Under the pieces are notes generated by a model. That model made no database searches. It was not told the origin of the DNA and saw nothing but the letters and a program-made list of their open reading frames with translations. Shown here one piece after another: positions 1-9,623 of a DNA stretch of 64,000 nucleotides (position 1 is its first letter; every line of letters starts with the position of its first letter). Source of the stretch: JBBQNY01 sp038255255 (GTDB lineage: Bacteria > Pseudomonadota > Gammaproteobacteria > Xanthomonadales > Ahniellaceae); the NCBI GenBank assembly GCA_038255255.1, contig JBBSLL010000001.1, positions 1 through 64,000 of the forward strand, in the 5' to 3' direction. The position numbers were made by a program, and so were the translations under genes.

Positions 1-1084
1 CATAGCCGAATTGCTGACCTCCGAGGCACTGACGGGCCAGGGTGGCGGCGGTGCAGGTGGCGCAGGCGGCGCAGGTGGGCAGTCGGCGCAGTCGACGGGG
101 TTCCTGTCGGGGAGGGGCAGCGTGACCTTCGACGAACGCACCAACGTGCTGCTCGTCAACGACACGCCCGCCAAGATCAATGAAATCCGCGAACTGGTGG
201 CCCGTCTCGACCGCCCGGTCGACCAGGTGCTGATCGAATCGCGCATCGTCATCGCGACGGAGACCTTCGGCCGCGAGATCGGCGCTCGCTTCGGTATTTC
301 CGCGGGCTACGAAGATCGCAATGGCAATGTGGTGACGACCGGCGGCTCCGTGGAAAGCACGGATCGCATGAGCAATCTGGCGCTCAACAACCGGTTTGCC
401 GGCCGGACCTCCGGCTTGCCCGTCGCGCAGCCGGATCCGTTGCTGGGCGCAGGCACGCTGGTGCCCAACCTGGCCGACCGGCTCAACGTGAACCTGCCCG
501 TGACCAATCCGGCGGGAAGCCTGGCGCTGGCAGTCCTTGGCGCCGACTACCTGCTTGACCTTGAACTGTCCGCCCTGGAGAGCGAGGGTCGCGGCGAAGT
601 TGTGTCGAATCCGCGCGTCATCACGGCGAACCAGCGCGAAGCGGTCATCCGGCAGGGCGATGAGGTGGGTTACGTCACCATTTCGCCACAGTCTGGCGGC
701 GGCGCGGTGCCCATCCCCAACGTGCAGTTCAAGGAAGTGCTACTCGAACTCAAGGTGACGCCAACGATCACGCAGGACCAGCGCGTGTTCCTCAACATGA
801 ATGTCAAGAAGGACGAAGTGTCCGGCTTCATCAGCACCTCGATCGGCGACGTGCCGCAGATCCAGAAGCGCGAACTCAACACCGCCGTGCTCGTCGACAA
901 CGGGCAGACCGTGGTGCTGGGCGGCGTTTACGAGTTCAGCAAGCGCGAGGACCTGCGCAAGGTGCCATTCCTGGGCGATATCCCTGGCCTGGGCGCTTTG
1001 TTCCGCAACAAGAACCGCACGTCGGAAAAAGCCGAACTGCTGATCTTCGTCACACCCAAGATTCTCGCGCAGAGCCTACGCTAG
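1..1084 (+). CDS. pilQ: Type IV pilus secretin PilQ, C-terminal part (5' end outside window)
   Basis: Outer-membrane secretin through which the type IV pilus leaves the cell. The frame is already open at base 2, so only about the last 360 residues are present. The first part is a Gly/Ala-rich linker, followed by 'FLSGRGSVTFDERTN', the typical end of the last secretin N-domain, and the segment 'VDQVLIESRIVIA'. The secretin core follows, with 'VSNPRVITANQREAVI' and near the end 'VPFLGDIPGLGALFRN' and 'LIFVTPKIL', the classic terminal strands. A general secretion GspD or MshL is the alternative, but the wording of these motifs is PilQ-like. A pilU gene near 49 kb supports a type IV pilus in this organism. 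Confidence 0.88.
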   Translation, partial: IAELLTSEALTGQGGGGAGGAGGAGGQSAQSTGFLSGRGSVTFDERTNVLLVNDTPAKINEIRELVARLDRPVDQVLIESRIVIATETFGREIGARFGISAGYEDRNGNVVTTGGSVESTDRMSNLALNNRFAGRTSGLPVAQPDPLLGAGTLVPNLADRLNVNLPVTNPAGSLALAVLGADYLLDLELSALESEGRGEVVSNPRVITANQREAVIRQGDEVGYVTISPQSGGGAVPIPNVQFKEVLLELKVTPTITQDQRVFLNMNVKKDEVSGFISTSIGDVPQIQKRELNTAVLVDNGQTVVLGGVYEFSKREDLRKVPFLGDIPGLGALFRNKNRTSEKAELLIFVTPKILAQSLR

Positions 1085-1152
1085 CCGCCTGCGCGCGCTA
1101 GCGGGACTTGCTTACCACCGAGCAGCCCGAACAGATGTCTGGAGAACGTTGA

Positions 1153-3738
1153 ATGAAATCCTTTATCCAAATCCTGATCGGCCTGCTCGCGGCGACGTTG
1201 CTCGCGGCGTGCGGCGGCGGCGGCGGCGGCGGCAGCAACGAGGGCGGTAGTTTCACGCCGTCTGAGCTCAGGGTCACCATCGACCCGGTATCCACCACGG
1301 CCACCCCCAGTTCCGTCATCTCCATTACGGTGCGGGTCAACAACAACAACGGCGTTCCGGTCGCCGACGGAACTTCGGTGACGTTGTCGTCGACGCCTTC
1401 CGACCTCGCCCTCGTTTCCTCATTCAATGCGCCCCCCAACCTCGGCCCCAGCACCACGACGACCACCCGGGGTGGCGTGGCCCAGTTCCGCCTGCATACG
1501 CGCGCCACCGGAACCGTGACACTGCGAGCAACGGCGACCGCGCAGTCCGGCGGCTCCTCGACCGCGACGCTCAACGTCAACATCGTCGCAGGCCCAGGTA
1601 ACGACCAGCGCCTCACGTTCCAGACGCAGAGCACCTCCATTCCCGTCAATCCGGGCGTGCCGTTCTTCATCGGCTCGCCCTACGTCAGCGTCAGCACGAT
1701 CACTTTCCGGCGCCTCGACGGCACGCTGATCCAGATGCCCGACGGAGTGGTCGTCGCGATCCAGCCGGGATCGACCGGCTTCTGCGCATTCTCCACGCTG
1801 GATGACGGCACCACACCTGATGTCAACGAATCCACGATCCCGCTCGGAAGCGGGCCGGTCGACGTCAATGCGGGCGTGGCCCTGATCTATGTGTGGTCGT
1901 TCGGAATTCCGGGCACCTGCAATATCGTGATTTCGGGTCAGGATCCGGATACCGGCGAAACGGTGTCGATCACGCAAACCTTCACCATCGTCGGTGCCAC
2001 CAATACGAATCCGACCGCCGTCTTCATCGGCGCGACCACGGACCCGCTTTATGTCCAGGGTTCCGGCGGCACCACGTCGATCCCGGTTTCCGCAACGGTG
2101 CTCGACGGCAACAACCGCCCGATCGCCAATCCGGCCGTGGGCGTGAACAACGTCCGCGTCGAGATCGTCAGCGGTCCTGGCGGCGGCGAGCGCCTCACCG
2201 GCGTCAATGCGGCGGGGCAGACCGTCAGCGGCACGACCATCAGCCTTCGCACGACCAACGGCGTCGTCGGCTTCAGCCTGATTTCGGGCAACCGCACTGG
2301 CCCCGTGGTCATTCGCGTCACCGCGGATCGCGCGGACAACAATGTCGACAACGGCATCCAGGATCCGGTCACGGCGACCCGCTCGGTGATCATTTCCGAC
2401 GGCCGCCTGTTCGATCTCGACATCGCCAACCGCAATGCGGTGGTGGTGGACGGCATCAGCGGGCCGGCCGGCGAACCGAATCCGATCTACACCATCACGA
2501 TCACCGTTATCGCCACCGATCGCGACGGCAACCCAGTCATTCCCGGGACGCAGATCGACTTCGGGCTGATCGACACGCCGCTCGCGGGCAGCGACTTCGC
2601 GATCATGGGCAATGACGGCAATCCGCAGGAAGGCGGGACGTTCTTCAGCGCGCCGACCGGCAACTTCGGCCTCGCGGGCCCCGGTGACACACTGGTGATC
2701 TTCGGCGAGGAGATCCCGGGCCAGCGCGACATGGAAGCCGCGCGCTTCATCACGCAGATCACCAGCATCAACAGCCTGCTGGTGGCGCGTCCGTTCAATC
2801 GCAACGACACCACCGGCGTGATCGTCGATGGCGGCCCGATCTTCCCCTACGTCATCGGACGTGCGGCCAACGGCAACATCACTGCCAGTGCGGTGACGGA
2901 CGAGAACGGCGTTGCCTCGGCGACCTTGCGTTACTCGCAGTCCGCGGTTGGACGACCGATTATCGTCTGGGCGCAAGGCAGCGGCATTGCCGCGAATGGC
3001 ACTCCGAACCTCGTCGCCGACGTCGAGCGCCTGACCTTCGCGGGTGCCGGCCCGGCCACGCTCACCGCGCAGCCCTCGCAGGTCGAAGCCAACAGCACCC
3101 GCACCATCCAGTTGTGCCTGCGCGATGTCAACATGCGTGGCATACCAAACGCGGTCGTCGGTTTCACCGCGACCACCCCGGCAGGAGGCCTCATCACCGT
3201 CGACGGTCGCACTCCGCCCGGCACGGCGGCGACGCCTACTGGCCCGGACGGCTGCACAAACGTCGTCCTGCAGAGCCAGAACCTGACCAACGAGGGTGGA
3301 GTCGTCACCTTCACGGCCGGTGGCGCGAGTACTACCGTCACGATCAACCCAGTTGGCAGCAATATCAGTCTGAGCGCTTCGCCGAGCAGCTTCTTCGTGC
3401 CGCGAAACTTCATCGTGGCGACGACGCTGACGCTGACCGGAGTGGGCGGGCAGCCGATTGCCGGGGCATCCATCAACGTCGCGTGCCAGACCACAGGTGG
3501 CTCCCTGGAGGCGACGGGAGGAGTGACCGATGCCAACGGGCAGTTCATCTCGTTCATCAGTGGAAACGGCTTCGTGACGGATCCGGACGGACCCGGCGTG
3601 CCGCCCAATATGCCGCCAGAGAACGAGACCGGTCAGTGCATCTATCGCGTGACGGGTAATCCTACGGTTTCGGCCGGAGTCATCATCCAGGGCAACGGCA
3701 TGTGCAACAACATCAGTCCGCCGGGGTCGTGCGGTTGA
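1153..3738 (+). CDS. Large lipoprotein with bacterial Ig-like (Big-1 type) repeats
   Basis: A lipoprotein of 861 residues. The N-terminus is a signal peptide ending in the lipobox LAAC (Cys20), followed directly by a run of seven glycines, so the protein is probably membrane-tethered by a flexible linker. The rest is repetitive beta-sandwich sequence. Phrases such as 'NNGVPVADGTSVTLSS', 'DENGVASATLRYSQ' and 'TDANGQFISFISG' are typical of invasin-like Big-1 domains; four or more repeats can be outlined. A GGAGAA ribosome site lies 8 bases before the ATG. It starts 68 bases after pilQ and ends at a strong terminator, so it may be co-transcribed with the pilus gene. Its function is unknown; adhesion or a pilus-associated surface role is inference. 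Confidence 0.75.
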   Translation: MKSFIQILIGLLAATLLAACGGGGGGGSNEGGSFTPSELRVTIDPVSTTATPSSVISITVRVNNNNGVPVADGTSVTLSSTPSDLALVSSFNAPPNLGPSTTTTTRGGVAQFRLHTRATGTVTLRATATAQSGGSSTATLNVNIVAGPGNDQRLTFQTQSTSIPVNPGVPFFIGSPYVSVSTITFRRLDGTLIQMPDGVVVAIQPGSTGFCAFSTLDDGTTPDVNESTIPLGSGPVDVNAGVALIYVWSFGIPGTCNIVISGQDPDTGETVSITQTFTIVGATNTNPTAVFIGATTDPLYVQGSGGTTSIPVSATVLDGNNRPIANPAVGVNNVRVEIVSGPGGGERLTGVNAAGQTVSGTTISLRTTNGVVGFSLISGNRTGPVVIRVTADRADNNVDNGIQDPVTATRSVIISDGRLFDLDIANRNAVVVDGISGPAGEPNPIYTITITVIATDRDGNPVIPGTQIDFGLIDTPLAGSDFAIMGNDGNPQEGGTFFSAPTGNFGLAGPGDTLVIFGEEIPGQRDMEAARFITQITSINSLLVARPFNRNDTTGVIVDGGPIFPYVIGRAANGNITASAVTDENGVASATLRYSQSAVGRPIIVWAQGSGIAANGTPNLVADVERLTFAGAGPATLTAQPSQVEANSTRTIQLCLRDVNMRGIPNAVVGFTATTPAGGLITVDGRTPPGTAATPTGPDGCTNVVLQSQNLTNEGGVVTFTAGGASTTVTINPVGSNISLSASPSSFFVPRNFIVATTLTLTGVGGQPIAGASINVACQTTGGSLEATGGVTDANGQFISFISGNGFVTDPDGPGVPPNMPPENETGQCIYRVTGNPTVSAGVIIQGNGMCNNISPPGSCG

Positions 3739-3766
3739 TCCCTGCCTAGCTTGATAGGTGAATTTG

Positions 3767-3790
3767 AAAGGGCCGGGCAACCGGCCCTTT
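3767..3790 (+). terminator. Rho-independent terminator after the Ig-repeat lipoprotein gene
   Basis: A perfect 10-bp stem (AAAGGGCCGG with CCGGCCCTTT) closes a GCAA tetraloop and runs into T residues. It lies 29 bases downstream of the lipoprotein stop codon. Confidence 0.85.
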
Positions 3791-4022
3791 CGTTTGGTGG
3801 CACCTCGGTAGCTCGAATCACATAATTGAATGGCGGGCGCGTGGTGTGCATCAGAGTTCATGCCGGTGCGCCCGCGGCTGAAGTTTCTTCGCGCCGCGGG
3901 AGCGAATCGCGTGCGCGGAGGAACGGAACAAGCGCCATTCATTGCGATTGCCGCGCCTTTCCCATGGCGAGGCGGTGGCCGGGGGCGTAGCATCGATTCA
4001 CTTGAAGCGGGCGAGACGCGCG

Positions 4023-5213
4023 ATGACTTCAGCGACAGTGTCGTTTGCGGCAGGCGAGATCATCTTCCGGGAAGGCGATGCGCCGACCACCGCGTTCCTG
4101 GTGGAGAGCGGGAACACGGAAGTCTTTCGCGGGTCGCCCGATGCGCCGCAGACGCTGGGTCAGCTTGGCCCCGGCGACCTCCTCGGCGAGATGGCCGTCA
4201 TCGACGACTCGCCCCGATCGGCGAGTGCGCGTGCGGCAACCGATTGCGTGCTTACCGTGATCGATCATTTCCAGTTGCGCGAACGCCTCGAGAAGGCCGA
4301 TCCCATCGTTCGCGCGCTGTTGATGGCGCAGCTGCGCCGTTATCGAAGCGTACTCAGCGGACTGGACCGCACGGCGGTGCTGCGCGCGCGCGCGACGCCG
4401 CGCAGTACCGGAAAACTGGAGGCGCTGCTCGCCCCGGCTGCCGGCAAGATCCGGCTCGAGAGCCAGCTCATGGAGGCCCTCGACCAGGGCACGCTCGCGC
4501 TGTTCTACCAACCCGTCGTGGATCTCAGGGACGGCAGCCCGCGCGGGTACGAGGCGCTCGTGCGCTGGCACCATCCCGAACGCGGCGTGGTTTCGCCCGC
4601 AGATTTCATCCAGCTCGCGGAGGAGACCGAGTTGATCCTCCCGGTCGGCCGGTACGTGCTCGACCACGCGTGCAGCGCGCTTGCGGAACTGGCCCGCTGC
4701 GGCCGTACGGAACTCCATGTCGCGATCAACACTTCCGCGCGGCAGTTGCTCGACGACCGGTTCCTGTCCGAAATCCAGGCCGCGCTTACGCGCCACCACC
4801 TGCCGCCCAAAGCGCTGCAGGTTGAAATCACCGAGAGCCTCATTCTCGACATCGAGGCCGTCAGGCGCTTCATCGACGGTTGTCACGAGATCGGCCTCAC
4901 CGTGCTGCTCGACGATTTCGGGACGGGTTACTCGAACCTCGGGCACGTGCACACGCTGACCTTCGACACCGTGAAGCTCGACCAGGGCTTCTCGCGACAG
5001 GCACTGACCTCGCCACGGTGTCTTGCAGTGTGCAAGGGCATCGTCGACCTGTGCCGGGCCCTCGAGGCCGAGATGGTGGTGGAGGGCATCGAAAACGCGG
5101 ACCAGCGGGACCTGTTCCGCGACCTCGGGTGCGAGTACGGCCAGGGATGGCTGTTCGGCAAGCCTCTCGACGTGGAAGCGATGTTGGCCTCGCACGGAGT
5201 TGCCGGGGCGTAG
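4023..5213 (+). CDS. Cyclic-nucleotide-binding / EAL domain c-di-GMP phosphodiesterase
   Basis: A 396-residue predicted cytosolic enzyme. Residues 1 to about 115 form a cNMP-binding (CAP-like) domain, with 'FREGDAPTTAFLVESG' and 'LGEMAVIDDSPRSASA'. An EAL domain fills the rest. The catalytic signature looks complete: EAL itself (E177), the Asn in 'AINTSARQ', 'EITES', the 'DDFGTGYS' loop, the Lys in 'VKLDQGF', 'VVEGIEN' and 'GQGWLFG'. It should therefore hydrolyse c-di-GMP, perhaps in response to a bound nucleotide. No GGDEF domain is present. The start chosen is the ATG at 4023, directly before the cNMP domain; a TTG start further upstream would add residues unlike the family. Confidence 0.88.
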   Translation: MTSATVSFAAGEIIFREGDAPTTAFLVESGNTEVFRGSPDAPQTLGQLGPGDLLGEMAVIDDSPRSASARAATDCVLTVIDHFQLRERLEKADPIVRALLMAQLRRYRSVLSGLDRTAVLRARATPRSTGKLEALLAPAAGKIRLESQLMEALDQGTLALFYQPVVDLRDGSPRGYEALVRWHHPERGVVSPADFIQLAEETELILPVGRYVLDHACSALAELARCGRTELHVAINTSARQLLDDRFLSEIQAALTRHHLPPKALQVEITESLILDIEAVRRFIDGCHEIGLTVLLDDFGTGYSNLGHVHTLTFDTVKLDQGFSRQALTSPRCLAVCKGIVDLCRALEAEMVVEGIENADQRDLFRDLGCEYGQGWLFGKPLDVEAMLASHGVAGA

Positions 5214-5289
5214 CGCGCTTTCGATTGCACGTGGCAAGCCCTAGACTCGCCCGCAGCGCGCTGCTCGCTCCGTGGCGCAGGAACGTGCC

Positions 5290-6831
5290 GTGCGCCCAGC
5301 GATCTCCGAAGTCCTCGTAAATGTTCTGACGCATCGCGTCGTCGCGGAAGGCGGTATCGACGAACGCATCTCGAGCGCGATGCAGCCGTTCGCCGACGTG
5401 GTTTCCGGCGCGGTGTTCGCCGCCATCCCCATGTTTGGCCACCAGGTGCCGTGGATCCTGTTCTGGCTGATCGCCATCGCGATCTTCTGCACGTTCTACT
5501 TCCGCCTGATCAATGTGCGTGGTCTCGCGCAGGGATTTCGCATCATCCGTGGCGATTACGCCGAAGCCTCGCATGCCGGGGACACCACGCATTTCCAGGC
5601 CCTGGCCACGGCGTTGTCCGGCACCATCGGCCTCGGCAACATCGCCGGCGTCGCGGTCGCGATTACGCTCGGCGGCCCGGGTGCGACGTTCTGGATGATC
5701 GTCGCCGCGCTGTTCGGCATGGGCGCGAAATTCTGCGAGTGCACGCTCGCGGTCAAGTTCCGTCGCGAGCACGCCGACGGTTCGGTATCGGGCGGACCGA
5801 TGCACTACCTGCGCTACGGCATCGCCGCGGAATACCCGCGCCTTGCGCCACTCGGCGCGATCCTTGCAATCACCTTTGCAGTGTTCTGCGTGTTCGGCTC
5901 CATTGGCGCGGGCAACATGTTCCAGGCCAATGCGGCCTACCAGCAACTCCTGTTCATCACCGGTGGCGAGCAGAGTTTCCTCGCGGGTCGTGCGTGGGTC
6001 TTCGGTGTGGTGATGGCGGTGCTCGTGGGACTGGTGGTGATCGGCGGCATCCGGCGCATCGCCTCGGTCACCGGGAAGCTGGTTCCCTTGATGGGCGTGC
6101 TGTACCTGCTTGCCGGAATCGTCGTGCTGATCGCGAACTACGAAAGAATTCCGGCGGCTTTTGCCAGCATCCTCACCGGAGCCTTCACGCCGCAGGGCGT
6201 CGCGGGAGGTGCGGTCGGGGTCATGCTCATGGGCTTTCGCCGCGCCGCATTCTCCAACGAGGCGGGCATCGGCAGTTCACCCATCGCCCACGCCACCGTG
6301 CGTACCGGTGAGCCGCTGACCGAGGGTCTGGTCGCGCTTTGGGAGCCCCTCATCGATACCGTCGTCATCTGCACGATGACCGCGCTCGTGATCATTGTCA
6401 GCGATGCCGCGCTGTCGCAACCCGGCGCTGAGGGCGTGGTGCTGACGTCGCACGCGTTCGGCACCGTGTTGCCTTGGTTTCCCTATGTGCTGAGCGTGTT
6501 CGTCTTTCTGTTTGCGTATTCGACGATGATCGCCTACTGCTACTACGGCACGAAGGCGACTACGTACCTGCTCGGCGAGTCGCCTCGCGTGGAACTCGGC
6601 TACAAGATTTTCTTCTGCGCGATCACCGTGGTCGGCGTAACCATGGACTTCAGCCGGCTCATCGATTTTTCCGACGCGACCTATTTCCTGATGGCCGTCC
6701 CCAACGTGATCGGCCTGTACCTGCTTGCGCCAGTCGTCAAGCGTGAGATGGATTCGTATTTCGCGAGGCTGTCGCGCGGCGAGATCAGGTCGACACGCGG
6801 CCAGCCGCAGATCCCGGTCGCTTCGCTGTGA
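5290..6831 (+). CDS. Sodium:alanine/glycine symporter family protein (AGCS)
   Basis: Inner-membrane symporter of the alanine/glycine:cation family, importing small neutral amino acids with Na+ or H+. Diagnostic stretches are 'ALSGTIGLGNIAGVAVA', 'GGPGATFWMIVAALFGMG' and 'RRAAFSNEAGIGSSPIA', embedded in about ten hydrophobic segments. The GTG at 5290 is preferred because AGGAA sits six bases before it; a GTG at 5272 would add six residues. The N-terminus before the first membrane segment is longer than in many relatives. The next gene, another amino-acid symporter, starts ten bases after the stop, so the two are probably one transcript. Confidence 0.88.
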   Translation: MRPAISEVLVNVLTHRVVAEGGIDERISSAMQPFADVVSGAVFAAIPMFGHQVPWILFWLIAIAIFCTFYFRLINVRGLAQGFRIIRGDYAEASHAGDTTHFQALATALSGTIGLGNIAGVAVAITLGGPGATFWMIVAALFGMGAKFCECTLAVKFRREHADGSVSGGPMHYLRYGIAAEYPRLAPLGAILAITFAVFCVFGSIGAGNMFQANAAYQQLLFITGGEQSFLAGRAWVFGVVMAVLVGLVVIGGIRRIASVTGKLVPLMGVLYLLAGIVVLIANYERIPAAFASILTGAFTPQGVAGGAVGVMLMGFRRAAFSNEAGIGSSPIAHATVRTGEPLTEGLVALWEPLIDTVVICTMTALVIIVSDAALSQPGAEGVVLTSHAFGTVLPWFPYVLSVFVFLFAYSTMIAYCYYGTKATTYLLGESPRVELGYKIFFCAITVVGVTMDFSRLIDFSDATYFLMAVPNVIGLYLLAPVVKREMDSYFARLSRGEIRSTRGQPQIPVASL

Positions 6832-6841
6832 GGAGAGCGCA

Positions 6842-8230
6842 TTGAACATTCCAGGCGAACGCGAAGTACTGCCGTCGGCGACTCCCCCGGGTCCGGCGCC
6901 GCGCGGCATGCCGCTCCACTGGAAGATCGCCATCGGCTTCGCGCTGGGGCTCGTGCTGGGGCTCGTGGTCCACTACGCCGTTGGCGCGGATACGGCATGG
7001 GTGCAGGCGCTGACGAAGTACGTGACGCAGCCGTTCTCGACGCTGTTCGTCAGCCTCATCTTCATGCTGATCGTGCCTTTGCTTTTCTCGGCATTGGTGG
7101 TCGGCGTGTCCGAAATGGGCGATGTCCGTTCGCTCGGGCGCATCGGCTGGCGGACACTTGCGATGACGGTCGTGCTGTCGAGCATCGCAGTCGTGATCGG
7201 CCTCCTGCTGGTCAACGTATTCGAGCCCGGAGTCGGCGTGGATCCGGACACTGCGCGACAAATGCTCGCCGAGGGCTCCGAGCGGGCGCAGGCGATCGTT
7301 GCGGACAGCGCGGCGCAGCCGACCGGAATCGGCATGCTGCTCTCGATCGTGCCGCAGAATGTGGTGGGTGCGGCCTCGAGCAACGCCAGCATCCTGGCCC
7401 TCATGTTTTTCGCGCTGATGTTCGGCATCGGCATCGTGATGAGCGCCGAGACCCCGGCGATCGCCACGATCAAGCGCGGCATCGACGGCATCTTCCAGGT
7501 TTCGATGACGCTCATCGGTCTCATCATCCGCCTCGCGCCCTATGCCGTTTTCTGTTTCATGTTCAACCTCGCAGCACTGTTCGGGTGGGACTTGTTGTTC
7601 CGCCTCGCCGGCTACGTGCTCGTGGTAGTGGCGGCGCTGGCGATCCATATGTTCGTGGTCTATCCGGTTGCCCTGCGCGTGGCGGGCAACTACTCCCCTC
7701 TCCGGTTCTTCCGCGGCGTGCAGGAAGCGATGCTGATGGCGTTCTCGACGGCGTCGAGCAACGCGACGCTGCCCACCGCCTTGCGCGTGGCCGACGAGCA
7801 GCTGGTGCTCCCGCGGCGCGTCTCGCGCTTCGTGTTGACCATCGGCGCCACTGCGAACCAGAACGGCACGGCCCTGTTCGAGGGCGTCACGGTGCTGTTC
7901 CTCGCGCAGTTCTTCGGCGTAGACCTGTCGCTGGGTCAACAGATCCTGGTGATGCTGGTCTGCATCCTCGGCGGCATCGGGACGGCGGGCGTGCCATCGG
8001 GTTCCCTGCCGGTGGTGGCGCTGATTTGCGCGATGGTCAAGGTGCCGCCGGAGGGCATCGGCCTGATTCTCGGAGTCAACCATTTCCTCGACATGTGCCG
8101 GACCACCGTCAATGTCACCGGCGACCTCGCGGTGGCAACCATCGTCGCCCGCGGCGAACCTAACGTCGTACCGGCGACTTCGGTTTCCCCCGCCTACACA
8201 GCGGGGAGCTCCGCAGGGAACGACCTCTAG
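6842..8230 (+). CDS. Dicarboxylate/amino acid:cation symporter (DAACS family)
   Basis: Inner-membrane transporter of the glutamate/aspartate/C4-dicarboxylate symporter family, predicted 462 residues. Family hallmarks are visible: the serine-rich re-entrant loop 'STASSNATLPTALRVADE', 'NQNGTALFEGVTVLFLAQ', 'GIGTAGVPSGSLPVV' and the substrate-binding end 'HFLDMCRTTVNVTGD'. The exact substrate cannot be read from the sequence. A TTG start at 6842 is chosen because AGGAG, overlapping the stop codon of the upstream symporter, lies six bases before it; an ATG at 6909 is the fallback. The 3' end overlaps the convergent FG-GAP gene by three bases. Confidence 0.88.
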   Translation: MNIPGEREVLPSATPPGPAPRGMPLHWKIAIGFALGLVLGLVVHYAVGADTAWVQALTKYVTQPFSTLFVSLIFMLIVPLLFSALVVGVSEMGDVRSLGRIGWRTLAMTVVLSSIAVVIGLLLVNVFEPGVGVDPDTARQMLAEGSERAQAIVADSAAQPTGIGMLLSIVPQNVVGAASSNASILALMFFALMFGIGIVMSAETPAIATIKRGIDGIFQVSMTLIGLIIRLAPYAVFCFMFNLAALFGWDLLFRLAGYVLVVVAALAIHMFVVYPVALRVAGNYSPLRFFRGVQEAMLMAFSTASSNATLPTALRVADEQLVLPRRVSRFVLTIGATANQNGTALFEGVTVLFLAQFFGVDLSLGQQILVMLVCILGGIGTAGVPSGSLPVVALICAMVKVPPEGIGLILGVNHFLDMCRTTVNVTGDLAVATIVARGEPNVVPATSVSPAYTAGSSAGNDL

Positions 8231-9456
8231 TCGCTCTCGAACTGGTCTTCGAACACGATTGGATCGACGAAGCGCTCGCCGGAGTTCCATGCCGGCCCGA
8301 TTCTTTCGAACACGTACGCCGTCCCGGGATTGTGGGTCTGGAAACCCGGGGCGCCCACCCAGAGGACGTCGCTCTCGACTGCGACGGCATTGCCGAAGAT
8401 GTCGGAAGGCCGGGGCTGCGACGCGCGCAGCTTGCTGCTGCTGACCCACATCCCGGCCACCTGCGTGAACGAGTACGCGGACCCCTGGACGCTGGCAGTA
8501 TCGGTGTCGAAAATCGCGCCGGCCACCAGGGTGTTGCCATCCAGCGACAGCGACCACCCGAAGAGGTCGTTCTCGCGCCCATCGAATGCGGACAGTTCGG
8601 CGGTCTGCGACCAGCCGGTCGGGCCCCGCTCGAACACCACCGCCGCACCCTGCTCTTCGAGATCGTCCGATTCCGTGCCGGGGGCCCCGATCACGGCCCG
8701 GTCTCCATCCAGCGCGACGGCAAGCCCGAACCGGTCGCCCGGTTGTCCGCCCGATGGCTGCAGACGCTGGGTCTGTTGCCAGGTTCCGCCGACGCGATCG
8801 AAGACATAGGCGCTGCCGAACCCTTCGCCCACTGCACCGACGACCGCGCGCGAACCGTCGAGCGCCAGCGAATTGCCGAAGCGATCGTCCGGACTGCCTG
8901 CGGCCGCGACGAGCACACCCGCGAGCCGCCACTCGTTCGCAACGCGCTCGTACACATAGGCACCGCCGCGCGACGCGTTGCGGAACTGGGCGCCGACCAG
9001 GAGCGTGTCGCCATCCAGCGCGACGGCCCGCCCGAAACCGGTGCCCGGTTCGGGACTCCCGATCTCCGCGCGACGCAGCCAACGATCGCCCTGTCGCTCG
9101 AACAGGTAGACGCGAGGCATCGTACCGGCCGGCGCAGCGACGGCTGCAGTATCGCCGTCCAGCGCCACTGCTGCGCCGAAGCCCGCGGCCAACGTCGAAT
9201 CCGCACCGCCCAGCCTGGCCTGGAAGCCCCATGACCCCTGCCGCCGCACGAACACCAGGGCCGCACCGTCGCGGGTGCTGGATCCTGTGCTGTTCGAGGG
9301 CCGACCCACGATCACCGTATTGCCCGACAGGGAGAGTGACTCGCCGAACTGGTCGTCTCCGGGGATTTCGCCGGCCGCGCCCGATGAGCAGGCGCACAGC
9401 AGGGCGAGAATCCCCGGCAGCACGCAAATGTTGGCAGGCAGCCTTCGTCGAACCAT
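8227..9456 (-). CDS. FG-GAP repeat lipoprotein
   Basis: A 409-residue secreted protein. It begins with a signal peptide ending in the lipobox LCAC. Almost the whole mature part consists of about seven repeats of the FG-GAP type: 'FGESLSLSGNTVIVG', 'FGAAVALDGDTAAVA', 'FGRAVALDGDTLLVG', 'FGNSLALDGSRAVVG' and so on, which should fold as an integrin-like beta-propeller. No catalytic domain is seen. The last residues 'IVFEDQFESD' resemble the tail of the secreted protein encoded at 19602-22439. It converges on the DAACS symporter gene with a 3-base overlap and is divergent from transketolase. Confidence 0.82.
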   Translation of the reverse strand: MVRRRLPANICVLPGILALLCACSSGAAGEIPGDDQFGESLSLSGNTVIVGRPSNSTGSSTRDGAALVFVRRQGSWGFQARLGGADSTLAAGFGAAVALDGDTAAVAAPAGTMPRVYLFERQGDRWLRRAEIGSPEPGTGFGRAVALDGDTLLVGAQFRNASRGGAYVYERVANEWRLAGVLVAAAGSPDDRFGNSLALDGSRAVVGAVGEGFGSAYVFDRVGGTWQQTQRLQPSGGQPGDRFGLAVALDGDRAVIGAPGTESDDLEEQGAAVVFERGPTGWSQTAELSAFDGRENDLFGWSLSLDGNTLVAGAIFDTDTASVQGSAYSFTQVAGMWVSSSKLRASQPRPSDIFGNAVAVESDVLWVGAPGFQTHNPGTAYVFERIGPAWNSGERFVDPIVFEDQFESD

Positions 9457-9623
9457 CGGGAAAGGCTAACGCACGATTCCCGATTGGAACCTGAAGCGGG
9501 TTCGCGGCGTGTACGCGGGCGCGACGGATCGGAGACAATACGCAGCGTTCTCCGCATCCGAGCGGAGCCATGCGCCGTCGCGTTCGCCAGCCCCCTTTCG
9601 AACCCCTTTCAAACGGAGTCGCA

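Noticed and set aside
1420..3993. An 857-codon open frame on the minus strand opposite the Ig-repeat lipoprotein
   Set aside because: Its translation is Arg/Asp/Ala-rich with no motif and mirrors the third-position GC of the real gene on the other strand, which has a signal peptide, lipobox and Ig repeats.
5214..5289. Possible glycine riboswitch before the AGCS symporter
   Set aside because: The gap is under 80 bases and shows no paired glycine-aptamer pattern.
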